In this document: positions 55,376 through 64,000 of the stretch, piece after piece
Numbering within the stretch: position 1 is the stretch's first letter
Layout of the letters: each line of letters opens with the position of its first letter
Assembly: GCA_965203735.1 (NCBI GenBank)
Contig: OZ241909.1
Coordinates: forward strand, 2,170,001-2,234,000
From: Bin55 sp965203735
GTDB lineage: Bacteria; Pseudomonadota; Gammaproteobacteria; Pseudomonadales; Azotimanducaceae
Direction of reading: 5' to 3'
Length of the DNA: 64,000 nt
Notes under the pieces: generated by a model
What the model was told of the DNA's origin: nothing
Seen by the model: the letters and a program-made list of their open reading frames with translations, nothing else
Database searches by the model: none
Translations under genes and position numbers: made by a program

Positions 55376-57049
55376 TTACGCCGCTCTATCTTTCTTGTCG
55401 CCGTTTTGGAAGAACTCCCGCGTCGTCTGTTTCATGTCTCGACTCAGGAGGGTTATGCCCACAAGATTTGGCACTGCCATAAGTACAAGCGTCACGGCAG
55501 AAAACTTCCAGACAAGAGACGTCTCCAAGATCGTTCCAAGGAAAAAGATGATCGTATAGATGAGTCGATAAGCAAACACGTACTTTACTCCGAAGAGGTA
55601 TACGATGGCTCGATCTCCGTAGTACGACCAGGTTACTGCGGTCGTAAATGCGAACAACACCAATGTAATGGTTACCGTGTATTGGCCAAAATCGCCGAAG
55701 AATCCACGTTTGAATGCCTCTGCAGTGAGTGCAACCGAGTGTATGAGTGACTTTCCACTAACGGAATACTCGACCGGCAACATGCCATTGGCGACCTCCA
55801 CGACGCCTGTATATGGTTCTCCGCGAAGTGAAACGCGCACATCCTCCGCTATTGACCTATGGTGGATTACCGTAATGTCTGAGTCTTGAATGACACCGTC
55901 TCTTACGTAAATTGGCCCTTCGTAGGTACTTATTGGATTTCCTGTGGGTGGACTCAATCCCATGTGGGCGCGAAGTTGCTCCACGTGTTGTGGGTTGGAA
56001 TCTGAATAAGTGCCCGCAATAAATTCCGTTGAAGATCGCTCGAAATGATTTTCGAATTTCTCGGTCCACACTCCTGACGACAAGATCACCAAACCGGTTA
56101 TAGTGCAGATAACCAATGTATCGATGAACGGTTCCAACAGTGAGACCAATCCCTCAGGAACCGGATCATCAGCCTTCGCACTCGCATGAGCAATCGGTGC
56201 TGACCCTTGTCCAGCCTCGTTCGAGAATAGTCCACGCCCTACCCCTTTGGTAAACGCATAAGCGACACTCGCACCGAGGAATCCGCCGATTGCAGCACTT
56301 CCCGTGAAAATACTCGAAAAGATGGCCATGAAAGAAGGACCAATCTGGTCCAAGTTCATGGCGATCACCGCAACAGCCCCGACAAGATAAACGGCTGCCA
56401 TGAATGGAACAACACGAGCAGCAAAGTTCGCGATTCGTTTGATACCACCCAAGATAATGAGCGCAAGAAATCCGGACAGGACCAGTCCTGTCGCCCACGG
56501 CGGAATGCTAAACGACGCTTCAAGTCCCTGCGCGACGTTGTTGCTTTGCGGGAGGTTGCCGCTTCCAAGAGTCGAGAAGATCGTGGCGACTGCGAAAATT
56601 ACAGCCAACCACTTCATGTTGAGCTTGCGTTCCATGTAATACATGGGTCCGCCAGCCATTTCGCCCTTGTCGTCCTTAACACGGTATTTATGCGAGAGAG
56701 TGACTTCGACGAACTTTGTGGTCATTCCGATGAACGCCGTTGCCCACATCCAAAACAATGCCGCGGGACCACCCAAGAACAGTGCAAAGGCGACACCACC
56801 GATGTTTCCTGTACCAACCGTTCCCGACAATGCAGTCGATAGAGCTTGAAAGTGTGTTGTATCCCCCTCGGCATCGGACCTAGATTCCTTGCCCAGCAAG
56901 ATACGCCATCCTCGTGCGAAATAGCGAATCTGGGGGAACCCCAAATAGATCGTAAACCAGACTCCAACAGCCAAGAGAACTATTGGAAACCAGAGTGCTG
57001 ACCCCAACAGACTGTCCAAGTAATCTAAAAAGTCACCTACTGCTTGCAT
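55376..57049 (-). CDS. alanine/glycine:cation symporter (AGCS family)
   Basis: The 557-aa product is a sodium-coupled amino-acid symporter of the inner membrane. Family signatures are clear: GTVGTGNIGGVAFALFLGGPAALFWMW region near residues 75-100, DKGEMAGGPMYYMERKL, and GRGLFSNEAGQGSAPIAH near residue 270. About ten hydrophobic helices can be traced. A hydrophilic insert between about residues 335 and 440 (around VHHRSIAEDVRVSLRGEPY) makes it longer than the usual 450-480 aa. GAGGGAG precedes the ATG. Confidence 0.93.
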   Translation of the reverse strand: MQAVGDFLDYLDSLLGSALWFPIVLLAVGVWFTIYLGFPQIRYFARGWRILLGKESRSDAEGDTTHFQALSTALSGTVGTGNIGGVAFALFLGGPAALFWMWATAFIGMTTKFVEVTLSHKYRVKDDKGEMAGGPMYYMERKLNMKWLAVIFAVATIFSTLGSGNLPQSNNVAQGLEASFSIPPWATGLVLSGFLALIILGGIKRIANFAARVVPFMAAVYLVGAVAVIAMNLDQIGPSFMAIFSSIFTGSAAIGGFLGASVAYAFTKGVGRGLFSNEAGQGSAPIAHASAKADDPVPEGLVSLLEPFIDTLVICTITGLVILSSGVWTEKFENHFERSSTEFIAGTYSDSNPQHVEQLRAHMGLSPPTGNPISTYEGPIYVRDGVIQDSDITVIHHRSIAEDVRVSLRGEPYTGVVEVANGMLPVEYSVSGKSLIHSVALTAEAFKRGFFGDFGQYTVTITLVLFAFTTAVTWSYYGDRAIVYLFGVKYVFAYRLIYTIIFFLGTILETSLVWKFSAVTLVLMAVPNLVGITLLSRDMKQTTREFFQNGDKKDRAA

Positions 57050-57208
57050 CTTGCTCCCTCACTTTGACGCTTTGCGCTCAGCAGCACCCTCACGTGTTGA
57101 ACGCAACGCGAGATGCAATTGGCACACAATTGAAACTAAATATTACATTGGCACGAAGTCGTAATCTGAACAAATGCCGCACGAGAGAATTTGAACCAGA
57201 CTCTAGCT

Positions 57209-58558
57209 CTATCTACTCCTACTTCGCATGGTTACAAACTCCTCCGCAGAAGTCGGGTGAATCGCAATCGTTCGATCAAAATCAGCTTTCGTTGCCTTTG
57301 CAGTAATAGCAACGGCCAAACCTTGAATAATCTCGCCCGCATCGGGACCGACCATATGTGCGGCAACCACGCGATCAGTTGCTCCATCAACAAGCAACTT
57401 CATCAGCGAACGTTCATTTCTCTTGGTGACTGTATGTTTTAGCGGTCGAAAGGTAGATTCAAAGACCTGAAGGTCATCAAACTGTGATGTGGCCTCCTCC
57501 TCTGTAGGACCGACTGTTCCTATATTCGGTTGACAGAAGACACATGTCGGAATGGAAGAGTAGTCAACGCTTCGAGACTCGGAACCAAATACAGAGTTAG
57601 AAAATGCCATTCCCTCGGCGATTGCAACCGGCGTGAGCTGGAAGCGATCTATGACATCTCCCAATGCATAGATGTTGTTTGCACTAGTTTGATAGGACTC
57701 GTCTACTACTACGGCACCGTTTGGGTTAGTCTTAACTTGCGTTTTTTCCAATCCCAGGCCGTAAGTATTGGGCGTTCTTCCCGTTGCGTAGAGAACTTGA
57801 TCCACTTTAAGCTCGGTATTGTCTTTCAGCAGGAGTATTCTTGTGTTTCCTTCTTTGCGAATCGATTGAACTGTGGTGTTGAACATCAAGCGAACACCCT
57901 TTCCTTCAAGTTCTGTCTTGACAAAGCTTCGTATGCCGTCGTCGAAGCCACGCAGGAACAAAGGTCCACGATAGACCAAGGTTGTGTCGACTCCTAGCCC
58001 ATTCATGATCCCTGCAAACTCGACCGCGATGTAGCCACCACCAACAACTGCGATACGTCTTGGCAAAGTGGGTAGGTAAAACATTTCATTGGACGAAACT
58101 ACAAATTTACTGCCTGGAAGTCTCGGAACGTGAGGCCGTGAGCCGGTTGCGATCAGAACGTGCTCCGCTGTGATTGTGTCTTGGCCTACTCGTAGTGTAT
58201 GGTCGTCTACGAATGTTGCACGGCTTCCATAGACATCCACTCCTGCATCGCCTAACAATTCGCCGTATATCCCGTTCAAACGGCGGATTTCTTCCGTTTT
58301 GTTATCTCGGAGTCGTCGCCAGTCGAATCGAGTCGGATGAAGGTCCCAACCATAGAACTCTGCATCTTCAAAGTCTTCACTAAAGTGGGAACCGTAAACG
58401 AATAGCTTCTTCGGAATGCAACCGACATTTACGCAGGTCCCGCCGAGAGATGATTCCTCGGCGACTGCTACTCGCGCACCGAAACCTGCAGACATTCGGG
58501 CTGCTCGAACACCGCCTGATCCGGCTCCTATAACAAATAGGTCATAGTCGTATTTCAC
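57209..58558 (-). CDS. gor: glutathione-disulfide reductase
   Basis: Gor reduces glutathione disulfide with NADPH, keeping the cytoplasm reduced. The 449-aa product has the FAD motif GAGSGGVRAAR near residue 11, the redox disulfide GGTCVNVGCIPKK (Cys42, Cys47), the NADPH-binding fold VVGGGYIAVEFAG near residue 170, and the C-terminal His-Glu pair in IAIHPTSAEE. The start is GTG at 58558, with a GGAAA tract about nine bases upstream and the normal N-terminus. Length is typical. It lies 160 bp from the symporter, on the same strand. Confidence 0.93.
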   Translation of the reverse strand: MKYDYDLFVIGAGSGGVRAARMSAGFGARVAVAEESSLGGTCVNVGCIPKKLFVYGSHFSEDFEDAEFYGWDLHPTRFDWRRLRDNKTEEIRRLNGIYGELLGDAGVDVYGSRATFVDDHTLRVGQDTITAEHVLIATGSRPHVPRLPGSKFVVSSNEMFYLPTLPRRIAVVGGGYIAVEFAGIMNGLGVDTTLVYRGPLFLRGFDDGIRSFVKTELEGKGVRLMFNTTVQSIRKEGNTRILLLKDNTELKVDQVLYATGRTPNTYGLGLEKTQVKTNPNGAVVVDESYQTSANNIYALGDVIDRFQLTPVAIAEGMAFSNSVFGSESRSVDYSSIPTCVFCQPNIGTVGPTEEEATSQFDDLQVFESTFRPLKHTVTKRNERSLMKLLVDGATDRVVAAHMVGPDAGEIIQGLAVAITAKATKADFDRTIAIHPTSAEEFVTMRSRSR

Positions 58559-58780
58559 TGGTGATTTCCTTTCCTTATTTCAAGCGACAGCTCTTTCCCA
58601 CTGTTTGGACTGTTTTCTATTCTGGTCGCTTCGGTTCAATCATGTCGGCTGCATGACATGTATTTTTGTTACCATCTGAATGGGATCGTCACTGAGTGCA
58701 TGATCGCATTCTTGGTTTGGGTTGGATCAACAGTCGCACTGTCGCACTGAATACCACAATGTGTCCTTCGGTCACTGCCG

Positions 58781-58802
58781 ATGATGACATTTACGTCATC
58801 AT
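58781..58802. promoter_or_regulatory. 8-bp perfect inverted repeat upstream of the large TonB receptor
   Basis: ATGATGAC, six bases, then GTCATCAT form a perfect dyad 137 bp before the receptor ATG, in the divergent gap with gor. It is of operator size; the regulator is unknown. Confidence 0.35.
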
Positions 58803-58938
58803 GGCTGCGCATGACACCACAGAATCAATCAAGAGTGACTCCAATCAGAGCTCTATGTTAGTGCCTGGGAATCCAGGAAGTCGTTTGTCGATCTTCACAA
58901 GAGCACATCTTCCCGCTCCGCTACAGAGGATTTAGCAC

Positions 58939-61900
58939 ATGGAATCCAATTCTTCTACCCCACTACCTTCAATTCACAGAAGATTCTTTCACAAAGAAAG
59001 GATTGGAAGCAATCTCACAAAAACGAGCTTGACTTGGTTGCTCATTTGTACATTGCTTAGCGCCGTTATTGCCAACGCACAAAATCCAGATGAGAGCGAT
59101 GAATCCGCTTCTGAAGAAATCGAGGAAGTCACCGTAGTCGGTACGGCGATCGCCGGATCGGCAATTGATGCTCCTTACGCCGTCACTAGTGTGTATAGGG
59201 ATTCCATGGAGGATCAAGGATCGCCGTTGCTCGTCGATCTCATGAAGAATATTAGTGCCTCTCTGGGTGTTCTCGGTGAGCGGCAGGGCTGGTACAACCA
59301 TGCTCAAGCGAACATCGTTCCCGAGAACGTGACAAGCGTGAATTTACGCGGCTTAGGTCCGTCCCGCACGTTAGTCTTGCTGAACGGCCAGCGTCACGTC
59401 TACATACCAGCTCAAATCTTTGGCGGCAGATTTGTCGACGTGAACAATTTTCCGAGTATCGCATTGGAAACAGTCCAGGTGATGAAAGAAGGAGCAGCCG
59501 CCATCTATGGATCCGATGCTATCGCTGGAGTGGTTGATTTCAGGACTCGCGGAGACTTCGAGGGAACGCAATTCGCCTTGAATATCGACCAATTTGCGGA
59601 CGCCGGCGACATGACAATGAGCGGAATTTGGGGGCGTCAATTTGATACTGGACATTGGGTTGTCAGTTTCGAGAGAACTCAACGGTCCGAGTTACCACCC
59701 ACTGCTCGAAGCTACGTCGTGCGACCTTATTCCGGAGATGGGGGATGGTCTTTCTGGGGAAATCCAGGTGCATATATCGTTCCCAGCGAACCTGTTCCCT
59801 CCGATATTGAAGGGTTCATTACGACCTTGCAAGTACTTCCTCATTTCGTAGATCCAGAGTGTGAGAATTTTGGCGGCCACCTCGAGTTGTTTCCCAGTTA
59901 TCCAGAGTTCAATACTTGTCGATTCAGATATGCGCAGTTTGACAACATCATCGATGACATGATTAACAATCGATTTTTTGTAGAAGGAAATGGAACGCTG
60001 GAAAATGGAATGGGTTGGCACCTTGAAATGCTCTGGTCCAACGCTGATATTCCCGATTGGTTCACGACGCCTTCGTATCCGCCTCGTTCTCAGTTTGATG
60101 GTGTACAGCTTGTCGCAACCGATCACCCCGGTCGGATTTCGTTTTGCAACACGTACGGCGACATCATTGATGAATGCAGCAATACAGAAGATTGGTATTT
60201 CTACGGGCGACTTCGCGGGAACGGAGGTCCTGGTCGGTATTTTTCACGTAATTCCGAAACTTATCGTTTTGCAGGATCCGTGGATGGAGTGCTTGAACTG
60301 GAACAGTTTTCAGCCAACTACGATATCGCAGTCTCGTATTCGTTCTCTGACGGACACATGGAAACCGGTGGAGAGTATGGCTATCGCAAATTCCTTGCGT
60401 TTAGAGGATATGGTGGACCCGACTGTGGTGTGGATGTTGTTGCTGATCCTTTGTCCCCATCGTACATTGGTTTAGGAACCATACCAGCAGGGGTGGAGCC
60501 TGGCACTGGAAACTGCCACTACTACAACCCGTTTAGTGTGGGGTTACCCAACTCTGCGCAGTTCGGATCTCTCTATTCCACACAGCCAAATCCAAATTTC
60601 GATCCTTCCGTAGAAAACGATCCGTCGATGATCGACTGGATTCTAGAAACTGTATCTCAAGACAGCACCGCAGGACTGTTCGTGATTGATGGAATCCTCA
60701 GCGGAGAACTCATTCCGGAAAAGCTGGAATACGCAGTGGGCTATCAGTTTCGCTCGTTTAACGTGGACTCGGTTGCAAACCGACCAGCTGATCTATCCCT
60801 CAATCCTTGTTATGTACCCAATGATCGTGCATGCGCGGCAACTACGGGCTTGTTTTCCTTTACAGTCGGTACGTTTCCGTACGAATCAGACCAAACTGTA
60901 AACCGGATTTTTGCCGAACTTGCGAGCAATCCACATGACCAAGTGAAGATTCAATTTGCCCTCGACTTCGAGGACTATGGAGTAGCTCATAGTCTCGATC
61001 CCAAAGTTGCAGTCCGATACGACATCTCGGAGATCTTCTCTCTCAGATCTTCGTTGCAGTCCACTTTTCGCGTTCCATCAGTTGACGATTTGAACACGCA
61101 ACCGTTAACAACTTTGGAATATGTAGCCGAAGCGGACATTTACAAGCCAGTTGACACATACGGCTCGGAAGACTTGGATCCAGAGTCCGCTCTCACATAC
61201 AACATTGGTATTGTGGGTCGTTCCGGGGATTGGGAGTTTTCAGCTGATTATTGGTCATACGACTTCAAGGATCTCATAGGCCCCATTCCTCACGCAGCCA
61301 TTTCGCGACTCTATGTGGACGACGCAACACGATCGTTTGTTCAAGCCAACATTAGCTGCCCAGGCGGATTCCATCCATGTAGCGGTGTTGCGATAGAAAG
61401 GGTTAGAGTTGATCTTGTCAACTGGCCGGGAATCGAAACCACCGGTATTGACTTTCACGCCTCCAAATTCTGGAACACAGAGTACGGAGAGCTTACTGTT
61501 GCTTGGGAAGGGACTCGGGTGAATACGTACACCGTTAAACCACTCATCGCTTTCGGCGAAACAATCGTTGCAGAAACAGAAGCCGCAGGTTTCTTGAACC
61601 AACCCAATCCTATTGCTCCGCCCATACCCCAACTAAAGATGCGGATGTCCGCTGCGCTGGAACGTGATGATTACCGGGTAGTAAGCTACCTAAACTTCAT
61701 ATCCTCCTATGAAGACCGCACAGAAGCCGACTCGGAATGGAACGAGATCGAAGCTCAGATGACTTTGGACGTCATGGCGAGGTGGAAACCAGAAATCGCT
61801 GGCTTGGACTTGAGCTTCGGAATCCTCAACTTACTTGACGAGGATCCTCCGTTCGTGAATTGGGAACAAGGCTATGACGGTTTCACGCACAACCCGAAGA

Positions 61901-61944
61901 ATCGCAGGTTTAAGTTGGTCGTTTCTTACATGTTGCCAAACTGA
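58939..61944 (+). CDS. large TonB-dependent outer-membrane receptor
   Basis: The 1,001-aa product has an extended N-terminus with a hydrophobic export segment (about residues 27-48, ending ANAQ), a TonB-box-like EEVTVVGT near residue 62, a plug with LRGLGPSRTLVLLNGQRHV and ALETVQVMKEGAAAIYGSDAIAGVVDFRTR (typical of large receptors), and a long barrel ending in NRRFKLVVSYMLPN. Such receptors import siderophores, vitamins, glycans or peptides with TonB energy. No SusD-like or ExbBD gene is adjacent. GAGG precedes the ATG by about ten bases. Substrate unknown. Confidence 0.92.
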   Translation: MESNSSTPLPSIHRRFFHKERIGSNLTKTSLTWLLICTLLSAVIANAQNPDESDESASEEIEEVTVVGTAIAGSAIDAPYAVTSVYRDSMEDQGSPLLVDLMKNISASLGVLGERQGWYNHAQANIVPENVTSVNLRGLGPSRTLVLLNGQRHVYIPAQIFGGRFVDVNNFPSIALETVQVMKEGAAAIYGSDAIAGVVDFRTRGDFEGTQFALNIDQFADAGDMTMSGIWGRQFDTGHWVVSFERTQRSELPPTARSYVVRPYSGDGGWSFWGNPGAYIVPSEPVPSDIEGFITTLQVLPHFVDPECENFGGHLELFPSYPEFNTCRFRYAQFDNIIDDMINNRFFVEGNGTLENGMGWHLEMLWSNADIPDWFTTPSYPPRSQFDGVQLVATDHPGRISFCNTYGDIIDECSNTEDWYFYGRLRGNGGPGRYFSRNSETYRFAGSVDGVLELEQFSANYDIAVSYSFSDGHMETGGEYGYRKFLAFRGYGGPDCGVDVVADPLSPSYIGLGTIPAGVEPGTGNCHYYNPFSVGLPNSAQFGSLYSTQPNPNFDPSVENDPSMIDWILETVSQDSTAGLFVIDGILSGELIPEKLEYAVGYQFRSFNVDSVANRPADLSLNPCYVPNDRACAATTGLFSFTVGTFPYESDQTVNRIFAELASNPHDQVKIQFALDFEDYGVAHSLDPKVAVRYDISEIFSLRSSLQSTFRVPSVDDLNTQPLTTLEYVAEADIYKPVDTYGSEDLDPESALTYNIGIVGRSGDWEFSADYWSYDFKDLIGPIPHAAISRLYVDDATRSFVQANISCPGGFHPCSGVAIERVRVDLVNWPGIETTGIDFHASKFWNTEYGELTVAWEGTRVNTYTVKPLIAFGETIVAETEAAGFLNQPNPIAPPIPQLKMRMSAALERDDYRVVSYLNFISSYEDRTEADSEWNEIEAQMTLDVMARWKPEIAGLDLSFGILNLLDEDPPFVNWEQGYDGFTHNPKNRRFKLVVSYMLPN

Positions 61945-62286
61945 GTCTAGCTTAGCTCGCGATGAAGTTAATAGTTCTTTCTCCGTTGGGATAGAGACAC
62001 TAGATGAAGATTGGATGAACTATGTTCGCTGCGAGCGGGAATCGGCCAATACTAGGTAGTTGAGGTCGGAGGCTTGTCTTCTACTAGAAAACTGAGACGA
62101 CAAACCGGTGCTTGATAGATAGGAACCAACAGGAAATGTCTGCGGGGCGTGGTCGACACGAACTCGTCAGACTGCTTCCGATCGTGCGAGCAGCGAGTAC
62201 GAAGCTGGTCTTGGGTTGACTCTGTACGAACGAAACAGGTGAGAACTTGGGGACGTTGCTTGTGTTTCGCAGTATCGTGTCGATGT
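61945..62286. other. convergent intergenic region
   Basis: About 340 bp between two convergent genes. A short protein-like run (LDEDWMNYVRCERESA, 61990-62050) sits in a 61-codon frame but has no start context. The right half is rich in CG steps. No T-run terminator hairpin is evident. Confidence 0.35.
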
Positions 62287-63756
62287 CTAGAATCCCAGGC
62301 TAGCGCTTTCGTCACTTGCAGAAGAGGTGGCGGGGTTCGTACCAAGCATGACATAGATGCGACCCTGGTGCCGCATGGTTAACCAGTGACCCTTGTCTTC
62401 CTTGTAGAGTCGTCCCACGGTTTCTTCCCAGTAGTCGACATTCATTTGAACCATTTCTTCAAGTTCTTCATCGGTTCCTGACCAGCTCCCACCATATAGC
62501 TCAAGCATTCCTTCTACAGTTGGACGTTCCGGAGGCGGATACCGACCGGGATCCTTACCAGCGGCCTCCACTTTGTTGACACTTTCCCATTCCCACGACA
62601 GTTCGTCGGAGAATTCACCTCCGTTTACGGTCGCTACACTGGCTCCGATTATGAGGTCATGAACGCCATCGCCATTCCAGTCGTCGACATACACGCGGGG
62701 ACCACTTCCTGGCAGAGCTTTGCTGCCATCTGCGGTTTTCAGCAAATCCGTACCCGATTCGAACCTATGCCCGTTGTCGGTCTTGACTCCCTTGAAAAAC
62801 ATTACAGCTGGGTCGTTGGGCTTTGTATAGCTGCCGGTGACTAGCAAGTCCAAGACTCCGTCGTTGTCCCAATCAACTACATAAGGTGAGGTTTTTACGT
62901 CTCCGCTTGGAGTGGACTCTCCGATTTGTTGAAGTCTTTCCTGTTCTTCAAGGCTCAGTTCACGGACGACGAGAGGATTGCCATCTACATCGAGCAGCAG
63001 TTGACGTCTGCCGAACTTCGGACTTTTCGGAGTCCCGATGTTTTCACTCATGCGCAGCCCACCACCACCTCCAAATATGAGGTCATAGTCGCCATCGTCG
63101 TCGAAGTCTCCCATAGCTGCGGAAGAGTAGACCCAATAAAAGAACATCTCAGTTTCATCAGGTGGATCATCCTCTCCGCCCATAAAGGGATTCCAATTCG
63201 AGGCGGGATCGCCTTCTTGTGGTAATTTGACGCCTGGCAGAAAACCCTCGGCACTTCCTCTGTACCAAGTTACCTCTCCAGGGTGATATTGACCCGTGAT
63301 CATGTCAATGTGGCCGTCGTCGTTTAAGTCGTAGAAGTACGGAGTGAAACCTATGCAACACCACTGTTCGACCTCCATGATCGTTCCTTCTGTGTCCCGT
63401 GCCCACTCGAAGTCCTCGTTGAAAACTGGATCATTGTCAGAGCCAATATTCTTATAGACTCGAACCGTTGAACCGTCCTTGCCCATGGGGAACAGCTCAC
63501 CAGAATTGGTCTCGAATTCCCCCACTAGAAGGTCCCGTTTGCCATCGCCGTCCCAATCGAAGAGAGCAGGAGCTGCCAATCCATGCTTTTCCGTCTTCAT
63601 TGGCGATTTACCGCCTATAACCAGAAATGGCGGTTGAAGGTCGGGTGCGCCGTCAATGGAAGCACCCTCAATCTCGGGGAAACTCATTTCGTCGCCAACG
63701 ACAGCAGACGTTAGAAAAATGCACCAAACAAGTGGTGCAAACCAGCAATTCCTCAT
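62287..63756 (-). CDS. exported FG-GAP/VCBS-type beta-propeller protein
   Basis: The 489-aa product starts at the ATG at 63756, with AGGAAGG about five bases upstream, and has a signal peptide (about residues 1-22, ending SAVVG). The mature part holds FG-GAP/VCBS-like repeats with calcium-type loops such as FDWDGDGKRDLLVGEF, DLNDDGHIDMITGQY, GDFDDDGDYDLIFGG, VDWDNDGVLDLLVTGS and DDWNGDGVHDLIIGAS. About five to six repeats suggest a propeller. Secreted or surface protein, ligand unknown. A 9-bp inverted repeat overlaps the 5' leader. Confidence 0.85.
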   Translation of the reverse strand: MRNCWFAPLVWCIFLTSAVVGDEMSFPEIEGASIDGAPDLQPPFLVIGGKSPMKTEKHGLAAPALFDWDGDGKRDLLVGEFETNSGELFPMGKDGSTVRVYKNIGSDNDPVFNEDFEWARDTEGTIMEVEQWCCIGFTPYFYDLNDDGHIDMITGQYHPGEVTWYRGSAEGFLPGVKLPQEGDPASNWNPFMGGEDDPPDETEMFFYWVYSSAAMGDFDDDGDYDLIFGGGGGLRMSENIGTPKSPKFGRRQLLLDVDGNPLVVRELSLEEQERLQQIGESTPSGDVKTSPYVVDWDNDGVLDLLVTGSYTKPNDPAVMFFKGVKTDNGHRFESGTDLLKTADGSKALPGSGPRVYVDDWNGDGVHDLIIGASVATVNGGEFSDELSWEWESVNKVEAAGKDPGRYPPPERPTVEGMLELYGGSWSGTDEELEEMVQMNVDYWEETVGRLYKEDKGHWLTMRHQGRIYVMLGTNPATSSASDESASLGF

Positions 63757-63767
63757 TGTTACCTTCC

Positions 63768-63796
63768 TGATTTGCCGCAGATATGTTGGCAAATCA
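63768..63796 (-). promoter_or_regulatory. 9-bp perfect inverted repeat in the FG-GAP gene leader
   Basis: TGATTTGCC and its exact complement GGCAAATCA are separated by 11 bases, starting 12 bp upstream of the ATG and reaching the ribosome binding site edge. It could be an operator or a leader hairpin that affects translation. Confidence 0.4.
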
Positions 63797-63816
63797 ATCT
63801 TTCCTAAACTGGGAGA

Positions 63817-63822
63817 ATTATA
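63817..63822 (-). promoter_or_regulatory. putative -10 element (TATAAT) for the FG-GAP gene
   Basis: A perfect TATAAT is read on the minus strand about 60 nt before the ATG at 63756 and just upstream of the inverted repeat at 63768-63796. No good -35 match at the usual distance. Confidence 0.35.
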
Positions 63823-64000
63823 GGTGGTGATAGGCTAAAGTTCAGGTGCGAATATCGGTCTTTGACCTTCTTGTAGGGACTCAAACCCGTTGAGATTGCG
63901 TCTAAAGGCTCGAAGAGAAGTTTCTTGGAAAAACAGCGCTTTTCGTACATTGTTAAAGGAGCTAGCTGGCTTGGCTGCAATCACTGGCCCACATTCCAAG

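Noticed and set aside
58696..58935. 79-codon frame upstream of the large TonB receptor
   Set aside because: It contains the dyad and promoter region and has no start context; likely chance.
63870..63945. tRNA-like stretch on the minus strand with a GGGTTTGAGTCCC block near the right edge
   Set aside because: The T-loop lacks the invariant C56 (TTTGAGT instead of TTCRA), and no matching anticodon and D arms could be folded.
1..64000. CRISPR array, integrase, transposase or prophage
   Set aside because: I found no regularly spaced direct repeats, no integrase or transposase motifs and no phage structural genes.

Overview
The window looks like a chromosomal segment of an uncultured, aerobic, Gram-negative bacterium, most likely a marine-type gammaproteobacterium. 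This is inferred from gene content: a general secretion pathway (type II) operon, two TonB-dependent receptors, 67K-type SppA, glutathione reductase, an ETF/ETF-QO respiratory module, a stand-alone MurF and several phytanoyl-CoA-dioxygenase-like enzymes. Gene density is high. I saw no rRNA, convincing tRNA, CRISPR array, integrase or insertion sequence. No taxonomic marker was available for comparison.

Layout. 0.4-9.2 kb (minus strand): a type II secretion operon gspE-F-G-H-I-J-K-L-M, tightly packed with several 4-nt overlaps, followed by a PhyH-like dioxygenase with its own likely promoter; gspC and the secretin gspD are not here. 9.6-19.2 kb: housekeeping genes (pyrB; etfBA divergent from ETF-QO; moaA coupled to a DUF1285 gene), a second PhyH-like enzyme, a tandem YjbR/MmcQ-fold protein, and an unusual DNA-binding protein with a sigma-70 region-4-like helix-turn-helix. 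20.1-25.0 kb: two large exported or membrane-anchored repeat proteins and a decayed gene between them. 25.4-36.8 kb: two CmcJ/NvfI-type putative non-heme iron oxygenases, a thioredoxin-ankyrin fusion, an ABC-2 exporter pair, murF, an NHL-repeat protein overlapping sppA, and a four-carbon acid sugar kinase-like gene. 36.9-40.2 kb: a tandem duplication of about 1.35 kb carrying an unrecognised secreted-protein gene; the upstream copy also carries the broken 3' tail of the neighbouring gamma-carbonic-anhydrase-like gene. 40.3-44.6 kb: HpcH/HpaI aldolase, SDR, a small membrane protein, SRPBCC protein, DUF1428 protein and a third PhyH-like enzyme. 44.9-50.9 kb: a giant subtilisin-like (S8) protease gene in two frames. 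50.9-64 kb: a tandem CaiB/BaiF CoA-transferase, a small TonB receptor, an AGCS symporter, glutathione reductase, a large TonB receptor and an FG-GAP-like repeat protein.

The most interesting signal is in the S8 protease. Its two reading frames meet at a site whose layout closely copies the bacterial prfB (release factor 2) programmed +1 frameshift: a G-rich Shine-Dalgarno-like tract, three spacer bases, UUU, UGA, then C. The catalytic Asp and His are upstream of this site and the nucleophilic Ser is 10 codons past it, so frame choice would decide whether an active protease is made. A one-base homopolymer error is the main competing explanation.

Taken together the window suggests a heterotroph that exports proteins through a type II system, imports substrates through TonB receptors, and oxidises or modifies organic compounds with five putative Fe(II)-dependent oxygenases, CoA-transferase, aldolase and SDR enzymes feeding electrons through ETF to quinone. 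These links between genes are inferred from family membership and proximity only.
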